From Methylobacterium oryzihabitans (lineage in GTDB: Bacteria > Pseudomonadota > Alphaproteobacteria > Rhizobiales > Beijerinckiaceae), in NCBI RefSeq assembly GCF_004004555.2, contig NZ_SACP01000011.1, positions 124,001 to 188,000 of the forward strand: DNA of 64,000 nucleotides, in the 5' to 3' direction. Positions 1 through 11,176 of this stretch are shown here, piece by piece. The notes under the pieces are model-generated. The model had not been told where the DNA came from, made no database searches, and saw only the letters and a program-made list of their open reading frames with translations. Numbering within the stretch: the stretch's first letter is position 1; each line of letters starts with the position of its first letter. The translations under genes and the position numbers were made by a program.

Positions 1-150
1 GGTCTCGCGGGGCGAGAGCGGGCGGTGGCTCCAGTCCGGCACCGCCGGGACGAGATCGTAGCCGAGGCGGTCGAAGACCGGGCCGAGGACGCGGCGGCGC
101 AGGCGTTCGAGCCAGCGCGGCGGGCGGTGCAGGGCGGGGAGGGCGGTCAC
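1..150 (-). CDS. N-terminal fragment of an unidentified protein, cut by the window edge
   Basis: An open frame starts with GTG at 150-148 on the minus strand and stays open for 50 codons to the edge of the window. The GTG lies one base after the TGA (154-152) of the upstream ABC ATPase gene, which suggests translational coupling and a shared operon. The visible N-terminus is Arg/Pro-rich (RPPRWLERLRRR) and then reads FDRLGYDLVPAVPDWS. I do not recognise the family from this much sequence, and its function cannot be inferred beyond possible co-transcription with the transporter ATPase. Confidence 0.5.
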   Translation of the reverse strand, partial: MTALPALHRPPRWLERLRRRVLGPVFDRLGYDLVPAVPDWSHRPLSPRET

Positions 151-151
151 G

Positions 152-2029
152 TCAGGCGGCCCGGCGCAGCAGCGGCGACGAGACTCGGACGTGATGGCCG
201 GGCTCGATCTCCTGCATCGCGCCGGCCTCGCCGTTGGTCAGGCGGAACGGCTCGGGCCACTGGGCCGGGTTGGAGAAGCGGTCGCTCATCAGAAGCTTCA
301 GGTCGAGGGGGTGGTCGAGGTCGGGTTCGGGCACGGCGGCGAGCAGCGCCCGGGTGTAGGGATGGGCCGGGTTGCGGAACAGGGCGGCCTTGGGCGCCTC
401 CTCGACGATGTAGCCCCGGCACATCACCGCGATCGTGTCGGCGATGTAGTCGACCACCGCGAGGTTGTGCGAGACGAACAGGTAGGCGACGCCCAGCGAC
501 GCCTGGAGGTCGCGCAGCAGGTTGAGCACCTGGGCCTGGACCGAGACGTCGAGGGCCGAGACCGGCTCGTCGCACAGCAGCACCCGCGGCTTGAGGGCGA
601 GCGCCCGGGCGATGCCGAGGCGCTGGCGCTGGCCGCCCGAGAAGGCGTGCGGGTAGCGCCCGAGCGCCCGGGCGTCGAGCCCGACCATGTCGAGCAGTTC
701 CTTGGCCCGGACGTAGCGTTCGTCGGAGGTGCCGACGCCGTGGATGCGCAGGGGCTCGGTCAGCAATTCGTAGACCGTCATCCTGGGGTTGAGCGACGAG
801 AACGGGTCCTGGAACACGAACTGCACCGCACGGCGGAAATCCTTCAGCTCGCGGTCCTTGAGGGCGAAGACGTCGCGCGGGCCCTGGCCCGCGCCGTCGT
901 CGAAGCAGACCGAGCCGGCATCGGGCCGCAGCGCCCGCATGATGATCTTCGACAGGGTGGTCTTGCCGCAGCCGGACTCGCCGACGAGCCCGAGGGTGCG
1001 GCCCGGGCGCAGGGTCAGGCTGACGCCGTTGACCGCGTTGATGGTGCGGACCTGCCCCTTGAACCAGCCCGAGCGCAGGGTGAAGGACTTGGTGATGTCC
1101 CGTACCGCGAGCAGCGGCCCGGCCGGGTCGGGCCGGTGCGGCTCGCCGGCCTTGCGGGCGAGCACCGCGCTCCTGACCTCGCGGATCGGGGTCAGGCGCT
1201 CGCCCTCGGCCATGTGGAAGCGCGGCACCGCCCGCATCAGCGCCTTGAGGTAGGGGTGGCCGGGGCGGCGGAAGATGTCCTCGCGCGAGCCCGCCTCCAT
1301 GACGCGGCCGCGATACATCACCACCACCTCGTCGGCCATGTTGGCGACGACGCCGAGGTCGTGGGTGATGAGCAGCATCGCCATGCCGGTCTCGGCCTGC
1401 AACTCGCGCATCAGCTCCAGGATCTGGGCCTGGGTGGTGACGTCGAGCGCCGTCGTCGGCTCGTCGGCGATCAGCAGGTCGGGCCGGGTGATGAGCGCCA
1501 TCGCGATCATCGCGCGCTGGCGCAGGCCGCCCGACAGCTCGAACGGGTAGGTCGAGAGCGCCCGCCGCGGGTCCGGGAAGCCGACCCGCTCGAACACCTC
1601 CACGGCGCGCTCGCGCGCCTGCGCGGCGGTCACGTCGGCGTGGAGCAGCAGCGCCTCGGTGACCTGGTCGCCGATGGTGTGGAGCGGCGACAGCGAGGTC
1701 ATCGGCTCCTGGAAGATCATCGCGATGCGCCCGCCGCGCAGCTTGCGCATGCGCTCCGAGTCGGGCTTGAGGGCCGCGATGTCGACGCCGCCGGCGGCCC
1801 CGCGCGGATCGTTGTAACGGATATGGCCGCCGCCGATCCGGGCGGCCTTGGGCAGGATGCCGAGGATCGCCTGGGCGGTGACCGACTTGCCCGAGCCCGA
1901 CTCGCCGACGAGCGCCACGGTGCGCCCGGCCGGGATGTCGAGGGACAGCCCGTCGACGGCACGGAACGCTCCGGTCGCGGCCGAGAAGTCGACCCTCAGG
2001 TCGCGGATCGACAGGAGCGGTGCCGTCAT
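152..2029 (-). CDS. Dipeptide/oligopeptide-type ABC transporter, fused double ATP-binding protein (YejF/Dpp class)
   Basis: This 625-residue protein contains two complete ABC ATPase domains in tandem, the architecture of YejF/GsiA-type peptide importers in which one chain supplies both nucleotide-binding domains. Domain 1 has Walker A GESGSGKS near residue 43, signature LSGGLRQR and Walker [13 protein letters not shown]. Domain 2 has Walker [10 protein letters not shown], signature FSGGQRQR and Walker [12 protein letters not shown]. Each domain is followed by the oligopeptide-transporter C-terminal extension (HPYLKALM and HPYTRALL). The start at 2029 gives [11 protein letters not shown] directly before the first ATPase fold. 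Permease and binding-protein genes are not in the window, so the substrate (peptide, microcin or sugar) is unknown. It acts at the cytoplasmic face of the inner membrane. Confidence 0.93.
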   Translation of the reverse strand: MTAPLLSIRDLRVDFSAATGAFRAVDGLSLDIPAGRTVALVGESGSGKSVTAQAILGILPKAARIGGGHIRYNDPRGAAGGVDIAALKPDSERMRKLRGGRIAMIFQEPMTSLSPLHTIGDQVTEALLLHADVTAAQARERAVEVFERVGFPDPRRALSTYPFELSGGLRQRAMIAMALITRPDLLIADEPTTALDVTTQAQILELMRELQAETGMAMLLITHDLGVVANMADEVVVMYRGRVMEAGSREDIFRRPGHPYLKALMRAVPRFHMAEGERLTPIREVRSAVLARKAGEPHRPDPAGPLLAVRDITKSFTLRSGWFKGQVRTINAVNGVSLTLRPGRTLGLVGESGCGKTTLSKIIMRALRPDAGSVCFDDGAGQGPRDVFALKDRELKDFRRAVQFVFQDPFSSLNPRMTVYELLTEPLRIHGVGTSDERYVRAKELLDMVGLDARALGRYPHAFSGGQRQRLGIARALALKPRVLLCDEPVSALDVSVQAQVLNLLRDLQASLGVAYLFVSHNLAVVDYIADTIAVMCRGYIVEEAPKAALFRNPAHPYTRALLAAVPEPDLDHPLDLKLLMSDRFSNPAQWPEPFRLTNGEAGAMQEIEPGHHVRVSSPLLRRAA

Positions 2030-2214
2030 CCTGGTGCTGCGCCTCTCTTGCGACCGCGCCGGTCCGGGGATTGCGGGCCGGGGAGGTATGTCCCGGTCCC
2101 CACACCGATTTGTGACATGGGGACGGCCCGCGGCGCAAACGCCCCGCCGGGGTCGCGGGATCCCGCGCGATCCGTCTCCCGAAGAGGCTCGAACCGCGCG
2201 CGAAGGCGCTTGCG

Positions 2215-4077
2215 TCACGAGCCGCCCGGCTCGCCCCCGAACAGCGCCGCCGCCCGGGCGATCCGCACCGCCGGGCTGGCGGCGAGGCGGACGAGCAGCG
2301 CCGCGCAGAACGCCCAGGTCGCCTCGTCCTGCACGAGGTGGTGGGTGAGGAGGCCGACCGGCTCGCCGCTCTCCGCCGCCGCCCGCAGGGTGTCGGCGGT
2401 CCGGGCCAGGAGCGCGGCGGGGTCGGCGAGGCGGCGCAGGCCGTCGGGACCGGGGGGCTCGCGCCACGCGATCGGGTCGATGTGGGTGTGGATCTCGCCG
2501 AGACCCGGCCGCGCGGGCCCGCGGGGACCGAAGGTCGAGACCCCGGCGAACCCGAGCCCGGGCAGGGCCGCGACCGCCGCCGGGGCGATCCGGTTCCAGG
2601 GCGGCACCAGGACGGGCAGCGGCGGGCGGCCGGGCCGGGCGAGGCGGGCGCGCGCGAGGTCCATGGCCCGGGCGAGGTCGGCCTCGATCGCCGCGAGGGG
2701 CCGGTGGGGGCCGAGTTCGGCCTTCTTCGCGCCCGGCGGGGCGTGGTCGGCGTGGGCGAGGCCGTGGACGAGGAGGTCGACCGTGGATTCCTCCGCCAGC
2801 CGCTCGGCCAGGGAGGGTTCGGCCCGGGCCGGCACCGCTGCGAGGGCGACGGGCCAGCCGGTCGCCGCCGCCAGGGCGAGCAGCCGGTCGAGGGCGGCCG
2901 TATGGGCGACCGCGTCGTCGTCGCGCCACCACAGGGTGACCCGCGCGCCCGCGGCCTCCAGCCGGGCGAGGGCGGCGGCGAGCGGCGTGCCGTCGAGGCG
3001 CCGGCGGGGCGCCGGCGGGGCGGGAGCGGCGAGGGACGCCGTGACCGCGGCGGCGAGGCCGGCGGCCGTCAGGCCGGGTTCCGGCAGCACCCGGGCGAGG
3101 CCGCCCTCCGCCAGGGTGGCGGCGCGCAGGCGCTGCTCGGTCTCGCCGCCGGCCTCGAACGGCACCAGCACCGCCCGGATTCCGGTGGCGAGCAGGTCGA
3201 GCACGGTGTTGTAGCCGGCCTGGCTCACCGAGAGGTCTGCGCCGGCGAGCAGCGCCCGGAAATCCGGCCGCGCCCGCTCGACGACGGCGTTGGCCGGAGC
3301 CGCGGCGCGCAGGGCCGCGAAATCGGCCTCGGGCACGCCACGGCCGACGAGGATGCGCCAGGGCCGGTCGGGACGGAGCGCGGCGGCGCCGAGGGCGGCG
3401 CGCTGCAGCGGCAGCCCGGCGGCGCTCGACCCGCCGGAGACGACGAGGCCGGCGCGCTCCGGCGGGACGGGCGTCGCTTGCGGCGCCTCGTCGACGTAGC
3501 CGGTGTAGCGCAGGCGGGCGCGCAGGGCGGGGCTCACCGGCCAGGAGGCGTCGAGGGGGAGGAGCGTCGGATCGCCGTGGACCAGCACCGAGTCGTAGGC
3601 CTGCGCGATCCGGGCCTCGCTCGCCGCGATCCGCTCCGGCCGGCCCGGCCGGGCGAGGATGTCGCGGATCGAGGCGAGGATCAGCGGGCGCGGGGTGCGG
3701 GCGCGGGCGGCGGCGATCAGCGCCTCGAACTCGTCGGACAGCACCCGGCGGCCGAACGGGTAGAGTTCGGTGACGACGGCATCCGGCTGCGCCTGCGCCA
3801 GGGCGGCGAGGAGCCCGTCGCGACGGGCGGCGAGGCGGTCCGCCCCGACCGGATCGCCGGCCTCGTCGCGCAGGTCGGTGAAGGCGGTGCCGAGGATCCG
3901 CACCGGCGGCAGTTGCACCCGGCGCACGCGGTCGAGCCCCGGCAGCGCCGCCGGCATCCCGCCGGAGACCAGCGTCACCGCGTGCCCCGCCCCCGCGAAG
4001 GCGCGGGCGAGGGCCGCGGCCCGGGTGAGATGCCCGGCGCCGAGGAGGTGCGTGACCGCGACGAGGATCCGGCTCAT
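2215..4077 (-). CDS. MurG-like (GT28) glycosyltransferase fused to a polysaccharide-deacetylase-like domain
   Basis: The 620-residue protein appears to be a fusion. Residues ~1-340 resemble GT-B glycosyltransferases of the MurG/GT28 type: an N-terminal GAGHLTRAAALARA motif (equivalent to the MurG glycine loop), LVVSGGSSAAG, and a C-terminal donor-site stretch SQAGYNTVLDLL followed by PFEAGGETEQ. Residues ~360-600 look like a polysaccharide deacetylase/NodB-type barrel: WWRDDDA near the start of the domain, LLVHGLAHADH, PPWNRI, and LLTHHLVQDE near the end. The DD and two His-containing motifs are plausible metal ligands. It is the last gene of a minus-strand run of glycosyltransferases, so a role in making and modifying an exopolysaccharide or glycolipid is likely. 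The sugar specificity cannot be read from sequence. Confidence 0.82.
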   Translation of the reverse strand: MSRILVAVTHLLGAGHLTRAAALARAFAGAGHAVTLVSGGMPAALPGLDRVRRVQLPPVRILGTAFTDLRDEAGDPVGADRLAARRDGLLAALAQAQPDAVVTELYPFGRRVLSDEFEALIAAARARTPRPLILASIRDILARPGRPERIAASEARIAQAYDSVLVHGDPTLLPLDASWPVSPALRARLRYTGYVDEAPQATPVPPERAGLVVSGGSSAAGLPLQRAALGAAALRPDRPWRILVGRGVPEADFAALRAAAPANAVVERARPDFRALLAGADLSVSQAGYNTVLDLLATGIRAVLVPFEAGGETEQRLRAATLAEGGLARVLPEPGLTAAGLAAAVTASLAAPAPPAPRRRLDGTPLAAALARLEAAGARVTLWWRDDDAVAHTAALDRLLALAAATGWPVALAAVPARAEPSLAERLAEESTVDLLVHGLAHADHAPPGAKKAELGPHRPLAAIEADLARAMDLARARLARPGRPPLPVLVPPWNRIAPAAVAALPGLGFAGVSTFGPRGPARPGLGEIHTHIDPIAWREPPGPDGLRRLADPAALLARTADTLRAAAESGEPVGLLTHHLVQDEATWAFCAALLVRLAASPAVRIARAAALFGGEPGGS

Positions 4078-4172
4078 GGGGGGCTCGCGGCGAGGATCGT
4101 CGGGTCGGGGAACGGGGCGGGTGCCGTCTCCCCGCAGCGCCCGGCTGTCCGAGGAAAAGGAGGGGCGCGTCT

Positions 4173-4196
4173 CCCCTCTCCCACTCGGGAGAGGGG
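4173..4196. repeat. Intergenic hairpin repeat, CCTCTCCC family
   Basis: A perfect 10-bp inverted repeat CCCCTCTCCC / GGGAGAGGGG with a 4-base loop lies between two glycosyltransferase genes (4078-4296). The same hairpin followed by the same GGATCC flank recurs at about 47357-47381 in the element upstream of kdpB, and related strings occur in the element at 12429-12685. It therefore belongs to a dispersed repeat family and is not a dedicated terminator, although it may also stop transcription. Confidence 0.6.
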
Positions 4197-4296
4197 ATCC
4201 TACGCTTGATTCTCAAAGGAATTTTCCCTGGACAGCCCTGCCTAAAGGGGGGAGGGGAACACCTGCGCCCTCCCTTTCCCCGAAGAGCCCCGCGCC

Positions 4297-5403
4297 TCAT
4301 GCGGAGAGACGCGGACGAACCGGCCCCACCAGGGGAGCCAGCGCCCCGCGCAGCACCGCCGCCGCCCGCGCCAGCCCGCGCTCCTCGCGGGCGAAGGTCG
4401 CGGCCGCCTCCGCCATCGCGGCCCGCCGGGCCGGGTCGCCGGCGAGCGCTGCGACCGACGCGGCCAGGGCCGCGGCGTCGCCGGGCGGCGCGACGAGGCC
4501 GGTGCGGCCGTGGCGCACGACGTCGGGCACGCCGCCGTAGCCCCCGGCCACCACCGGGCAGCCCTGGCCTTGCGCCTCCAGCAGCGCCATGCCGTAGGCT
4601 TCGTTCACCGCCGGCCAGACCAGCAGGTCGGATCCCGCGTAGAGCGCCGCCAGCGCCGCGGGCGCGAGCGCGCCGTGCCGGCGCACCCGGTCGCCGAACG
4701 GCGCCAGCAGGGCCGCCACCTCCGCCGCCGCCGGGCCGTCGCCGGCGACGTCGAGGGTCCAGTCCCCGTCGAGGCGCGCGAGGGCGTCGGCGAGCAGGCG
4801 GTAGGAGGCGAGCTTGTCGCCCGGCCGCATCATCGCCACGCAGGCGAGCCGCAGCGGCCCCGCCGCCGGCGCCGGGCGCGGGGCGCGGGGCCACGCCGCG
4901 GGATCGAGGAACGGCGGCAGGTCGATCAGGCGCTGGCCCGGGGGCTGCGCCGCCTCCAGGCTCTCGCGGTCGGCGGCGGTCGGGACCAGGATCAGCGCGG
5001 CGGCGTCGAGGGCGGCCTCGGCCCCGGCATGCCCGACGGCGTGCGGCCCGGCCGCCCGCTTGGCCGCCCGGGTGCCCTCCGCGACGACGTAGGGGATCCC
5101 GAGCGCCGCCGCGACCGCAGGGCCGATCCAGTCCGGCGCCTTGTAGTAGACGTGATAGGTGAACCACAGCGCCGGCGGGCCGTCCCGCCACGCCGCGACC
5201 AGCCGCCCGGCCTCGGCCCGCGACGCCGCGGCGAGGGCCGGATGACGCTCGCCGCCGGGGTCGCGGGTGCGCAGCCGGCTGGCGAGGTCGGGCGCGAACC
5301 CGGCCTCGCGCAGGGCGGCGAGCCACAGCCGCGCCACCGTGCGCTCGCCGGACGGCACCGGATCGTCGGGCGCCTTGAGGGGGGCGTAGAACGCGACCCT
5401 CAC
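4297..5403 (-). CDS. Glycosyltransferase family 4 (group 1) protein
   Basis: The 368-residue protein starts with GTG at 5403 and opens with VRVAFYAPLKAPDDPVPSG. The GTG overlaps the TGA of the preceding glycosyltransferase (GTGA), which fixes the start and implies coupling. It has a GT-B fold: an N-terminal acceptor domain, then PADALARL-type and DLLVWPAVNEAYGMALLEAQGQGCPVV, the typical GT4 E-x7-E donor site, and GRTGLVAPPGD near the C-terminus. It probably transfers a nucleotide-activated sugar to a surface glycan in the cytoplasm, together with the neighbouring glycosyltransferases. The donor is unknown. Confidence 0.88.
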   Translation of the reverse strand: MRVAFYAPLKAPDDPVPSGERTVARLWLAALREAGFAPDLASRLRTRDPGGERHPALAAASRAEAGRLVAAWRDGPPALWFTYHVYYKAPDWIGPAVAAALGIPYVVAEGTRAAKRAAGPHAVGHAGAEAALDAAALILVPTAADRESLEAAQPPGQRLIDLPPFLDPAAWPRAPRPAPAAGPLRLACVAMMRPGDKLASYRLLADALARLDGDWTLDVAGDGPAAAEVAALLAPFGDRVRRHGALAPAALAALYAGSDLLVWPAVNEAYGMALLEAQGQGCPVVAGGYGGVPDVVRHGRTGLVAPPGDAAALAASVAALAGDPARRAAMAEAAATFAREERGLARAAAVLRGALAPLVGPVRPRLSA

Positions 5404-6638
5404 GGCTCGCCCCGCAGCAGGTGCGCGATGCGCGCGAACCCGGCCTCGGCCCCGAAGGCGTCGCGCAGGCGCGCCAGGGCCGCGGCGCCGAGGCGGGCGC
5501 GCTCGCCGGGGTCGCGGGCGAGCAGGTTGAGGGCGTTCGACAACGCCGCCCAGTCGCCCGGCGGCACCAGCCGTCCGTCGCGGTGATCGGCGAGGAATTC
5601 CGGGATGCCGGCGAAGTCGGTGGCGACGATCGCGAGGGCCTGCGAGGCCGCCTCCATCAGGACGTTCGGCAGGCCGTCGCGGTCGCCGGACGGGGCGGCC
5701 TTCGCCGGCAGCACGAACAGGTCGGCCTCGCGCAGCAGCGCGACCACGTCGGGCTGCGGCCGGGCTCCGAGGAAGGCCACCTTCGACCCGAGCCCGAGCG
5801 TGGCCGCCCGGGCCCGCAGCGCCTCCAGCTCCTCGCCGCCGCCGACATGGGCGAGGCGCCAGTGCAGGCCCGGCGGCAGGGCGGCGAGCGCCTCCAGGAG
5901 ATCGAAGAAGCCCTTCTTCGCCACCGCCCGGCCGACCGTGACGAAGCGGACCGGATCGGCCGGGTCGCTCCCGTCCCGCGGCGGGCGGGACTCCGGCGGG
6001 GCGGGAAACCGGCGCAGGTCGAGCCCGTGATAGACCAGCGAGACCGTGTCCGGCCGCGCCGCCAGCCCACGCAGCCGCGCCGCGCCGGCCGCCGTGCAAG
6101 TGACGGCGAAGCGCAAGGCGCCGTCGTCGAGTTTTTCCGCCAGCTCCCAGTCCGGCGTGGTCCAGATGTCCTTGGCGTGGGCCGAGACGCTCCAGCTCCG
6201 CCCCGACAGCAGGGCGGCGTAGCGCCCGACCGAGGCCGGGGTGTGCAGGTAGTGGACGTGGATGTGCGCCACCGCCGGCGGCAGCTCGCGGGCCAGCACG
6301 AGGGCCTGCCCGAGGCGGCGCAGGCGGCTCGCCGTGGGGTCGCGGCGCAGGTCGCGCCAGACCAGCCGCAGCAGCGGCGCGAGGCCGGGGCGGCCGAGCG
6401 CCGCGGCGAGGCCGCGCAGCACCCGCACGGGCGCCTCGTGGAGGTATTCCGGCAGGTAGGCGACGGGCGCGCGGATCTGCCGGTGCATCGGGTGCACGGC
6501 GCCGTCGTGCGGCCGGCGCAGGGACCAGATCGCGAGCGGCAGCCCGCGCTCCTCCAGCCCGACCAGTTCCTGGGCGATGAAGGTCTCGGACAGGCGCGGG
6601 TAGCCCTTGACCAGGATGGCGATCGTCGGAGCGGACAT
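5400..6638 (-). CDS. Glycosyltransferase family 4 protein
   Basis: A 412-residue GT-B glycosyltransferase. The N-terminus reads MSAPTIAILVKGYPRLSETF, the KxYPxxSETF signature typical of exopolysaccharide GT4 enzymes (colanic-acid WcaL type). Further on come SVSAHAKDIW, FVTVGRAVAKKGF (start of the donor domain), a donor-site region DGLPNVLMEAASQALAIVATD, and GIPEFLADHRDGRLVPPGD. The stop codon overlaps the GTG of the next glycosyltransferase, and 11 bases separate it from the gene upstream. It is part of the four-gene minus-strand glycan cluster at 2215-7843. Confidence 0.9.
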   Translation of the reverse strand: MSAPTIAILVKGYPRLSETFIAQELVGLEERGLPLAIWSLRRPHDGAVHPMHRQIRAPVAYLPEYLHEAPVRVLRGLAAALGRPGLAPLLRLVWRDLRRDPTASRLRRLGQALVLARELPPAVAHIHVHYLHTPASVGRYAALLSGRSWSVSAHAKDIWTTPDWELAEKLDDGALRFAVTCTAAGAARLRGLAARPDTVSLVYHGLDLRRFPAPPESRPPRDGSDPADPVRFVTVGRAVAKKGFFDLLEALAALPPGLHWRLAHVGGGEELEALRARAATLGLGSKVAFLGARPQPDVVALLREADLFVLPAKAAPSGDRDGLPNVLMEAASQALAIVATDFAGIPEFLADHRDGRLVPPGDWAALSNALNLLARDPGERARLGAAALARLRDAFGAEAGFARIAHLLRGEP

Positions 6639-6649
6639 GGGGCGAGGGG

Positions 6650-7843
6650 CTATTCCGCCGCGAGGCAGGCGGTGGCGCCGGCCTCGGCGAGGCGGCGGAT
6701 CGCCGGGAGCCCGTCGAGCAGGCCCGGGATCGGGTGGGCGGAGGGGCGCGGGCGCCCCGGCAGCGCGGCCAGCGAGGCGGCGGTCCGCTCCGGCGTCGCC
6801 GCGTCGGGGGGCAGGCACTCGACGAGGCCGCGGCGGGCGGCGGCCTCGGCCCGGATCAGCTGCTCGCGCCGGGGCCGCACCCGCGGCAGGATCAGCGCCG
6901 GGCGGTCGAAGGACAGGATCTCGCAGAAGGTGTTGTAGCCGCCCATCGCCACCACGCCGGCGGCGCGGCGCATCAGGCGCTCCAGCCGGGCGTCGAAGCC
7001 GAGGGAGGACAGGCGCGGATGGGCGGCGATCCGCGCCTCCAGCGCCGCCTGCTCGGCCGGCGGGAAGAACGGCCCGAACACGATCAGGGCGCGGTGGCCG
7101 GGATCCGCGGCCTCGTAGGCGCGCACCACCGCCTCGACGAGGTCGACCCCGTCGCCGCCGCCGCCGGGGGTGACGAGAAGGAACGGCTCGCCCTCCGCCC
7201 CGGCCTCGGGCCCGGGATCCGGCGCCTCGCGGCGCAGGTAGCCGGTATAGGTCGGGGTCGCGAGCCCGGCCGGCAGGGCGAGGCCGGCCAGCGGCGCGCA
7301 GATCTCCTGCAGGCCGTAGACCCAGATCGCGTCGTAGAGCGGCAGCACCGCCGCGACGCCCTTGCGCTCCCATTCGGGGCCGAGGAGGGCGGGATCGTCG
7401 AGGACGTCGCGCAGGCCGAGCACCAGCCGGCAGCCGCGGCCCTTGAGGCGCGAGAGCACCGGCAGCACCTCGCCGTGGAAGCCCGCCGGCTCCTTGTCGA
7501 CGAGGAACAGGTCGGGGTCGAAGCGGTCGGCGACGTGGCGGATCAGGGCGGCGCGCACCGACACCACCTCGTCGAGGCGGTAATCCGGCGCGAGGCTGCG
7601 GTACTCCCCGTCCGGCAGCTTGGTGACGCCCGGCAGGCGCCGGCAGGTCACGCCCGGGGCGAAGCGGAACGCCCGGCTGACCGGCGAGCCGGACAGGATC
7701 GTCACCCGCCGCCCCGGCGCCTCCGCCACCAGGGCGTGCGCGATGGCGCGGGCGCGGCGCAGATGGCCGAGACCGAACGTGTCGTGGGAATAGATCAGCA
7801 CCCGCCGCGGCGGGGGGCAGGGCCGGGGCGGCGTCATCGGCAC
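6650..7843 (-). CDS. Predicted MurG-like glycosyltransferase
   Basis: A 397-residue protein with YSHDTFGLGHLRRARAIAHAL near the N-terminus, a pattern found in a family of predicted glycosyltransferases distantly related to MurG. The C-terminal half has LLVTPGGGGDG and AGVVAMGGYNTFCEIL, a GT28-type donor loop, followed by PRVRPRREQLIRAEA. It is probably the promoter-proximal gene of the glycan cluster, because 289 bp without a gene separate it from the divergent kinase gene. It resembles the first half of the fusion protein at 2215-4077, so the two may be ancient paralogues. Substrate unknown. Confidence 0.82.
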   Translation of the reverse strand: MPMTPPRPCPPPRRVLIYSHDTFGLGHLRRARAIAHALVAEAPGRRVTILSGSPVSRAFRFAPGVTCRRLPGVTKLPDGEYRSLAPDYRLDEVVSVRAALIRHVADRFDPDLFLVDKEPAGFHGEVLPVLSRLKGRGCRLVLGLRDVLDDPALLGPEWERKGVAAVLPLYDAIWVYGLQEICAPLAGLALPAGLATPTYTGYLRREAPDPGPEAGAEGEPFLLVTPGGGGDGVDLVEAVVRAYEAADPGHRALIVFGPFFPPAEQAALEARIAAHPRLSSLGFDARLERLMRRAAGVVAMGGYNTFCEILSFDRPALILPRVRPRREQLIRAEAAARRGLVECLPPDAATPERTAASLAALPGRPRPSAHPIPGLLDGLPAIRRLAEAGATACLAAE

Positions 7844-8132
7844 CCGGCCGGGCCGGCGCGCGCGACGGCGCGGGGGCAGATCACGGCAAGCGGCATCCGG
7901 CGTTCGACCTCCCCCGGCAACGGCGCGAGCCTAGCGCATCCCCCGGCCACAGGGCTACCCGGGGGGCGAGGTCCGCCGGGCGCCATGGCGTCGGGGCCAC
8001 AGCGAGACCAGGGCAATCGCTTCAGCGATGGTCCTGCGCACCAATCCGCCGCCGGTGGCACTTCCGGCCCGGCCGGGATAGTCATGCCGGACGCTCGGGC
8101 CGCTGGGCCGACCCGCCCGCCCCGCAGGACCG

Positions 8133-10271
<2,139 letters not shown>

Positions 10272-10275
10272 GGGG

Positions 10276-10301
10276 AGCCGGCAGGGGCGCTCCCGCCGGC
10301 T
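10276..10301 (+). terminator. Possible transcription-stop hairpin after the hybrid kinase gene
   Basis: AGCCGGC at 10276-10282 pairs with GCCGGCT at 10295-10301, with partly complementary GGG/CCC inside. It starts five bases after the kinase stop codon. No T-tract follows, so it may be only a weak or factor-dependent terminator. Confidence 0.35.
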
Positions 10302-10398
10302 ACGCTCGCTTGCCGCAGCGATCCGCGGGAATAAAAGGGTCCTCGTCGTCGTTGGGACTTCCAGCGCCCGGCACGGGATCCAGGGGAGACCATCCTCC

Positions 10399-11139
10399 AT
10401 GCACGTCAACTGCGAATGCTGTGCCGGGTCCGGCCCGGCGCATTTCGGCCGCCGGCGTCTCCTGCTCGGGGCGGCCGCCGTCTTCGCCGCGACCGCCCTG
10501 CCCGACGGGGCGGCGCGGGCCGCTCCCCCGATGGCGAAGACCTCGGTGTCGCCCGCCGAGGCGCTCAGGCTGATGAAGGAGGGCAACGAGAACTTCCGCA
10601 ACGAGGCCCCCTCGCTCGCGGCGAACGGCCGCGAGCGCCGCCTCGAACTCGCCCGCGGGCAGGCCCCGTTCTGCGTCCTGGTCGGCTGCTCCGACAGCCG
10701 GGTCTCGCCGGAGATCCTGTTCGGGCGCGGGCTCGGCGAATTGTTCATCGTCCGCAACGCCGGCAACACCGTCGACACGGCGGCGCTCGGCAGCATCGAA
10801 TACGCGGTCGGCGTCCTCGGGGTGCCGCTGGTCGTCGTGCTCGGACACCAGTCCTGCGGCGCCGTCGCGGCGGCGGTGGACGTCGTGGAGCGGAACGCGA
10901 CCTTCCCGGGCGTGATCGGCGAGATGGTGCAGCCGATCGTGCCGGCGGTGCTGGAGGCCCGCAGCCAGGGCGGCGACCTCCTCGAAGCCTCGGTGCGCAG
11001 CAACGCGCGCCGCGTCGCCAAGCGGCTCACGACGCAGAGCCTGGTCATCGCGGAGGCCCTGAAGGGCGGCAAGCTCACGGTCGCGGGCGCCCGCTACGGC
11101 CTCTCCGACGGGCGCGTCGAGTGGATGGAGGATATTTGA
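10399..11139 (+). CDS. Beta-class carbonic anhydrase, predicted Tat-exported
   Basis: This 246-residue zinc enzyme interconverts CO2 and bicarbonate. The active-site pattern of beta-carbonic anhydrases is intact: CSDSR (Cys97, Asp99, Arg101) and HQSC (His150, Cys153). The N-terminus has a twin-arginine type signal, FGRRRLLLGAAAVFAATALP, ending in an A-R-A-A cleavage region near residue 42, so the folded enzyme is probably exported to the periplasm. That is unusual for beta-class enzymes, which are mostly cytoplasmic. The start at 10399 is supported because it includes the complete Tat signal. The next genes (SCO1, PCuAC) are on the other strand. Confidence 0.93.
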   Translation: MHVNCECCAGSGPAHFGRRRLLLGAAAVFAATALPDGAARAAPPMAKTSVSPAEALRLMKEGNENFRNEAPSLAANGRERRLELARGQAPFCVLVGCSDSRVSPEILFGRGLGELFIVRNAGNTVDTAALGSIEYAVGVLGVPLVVVLGHQSCGAVAAAVDVVERNATFPGVIGEMVQPIVPAVLEARSQGGDLLEASVRSNARRVAKRLTTQSLVIAEALKGGKLTVAGARYGLSDGRVEWMEDI

Positions 11140-11176
11140 AGCGCCATGGACCGGGCGGGGTCCGGACGGACCCGCT

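Noticed and set aside
152..5326. A 1724-codon minus-strand frame that joins the ABC ATPase with a long Arg/Pro/Gly-rich upstream part
   Set aside because: Only the part from 2029 down is protein-like. The rest is an open shadow of glycosyltransferase genes in another frame, a product of high GC content.
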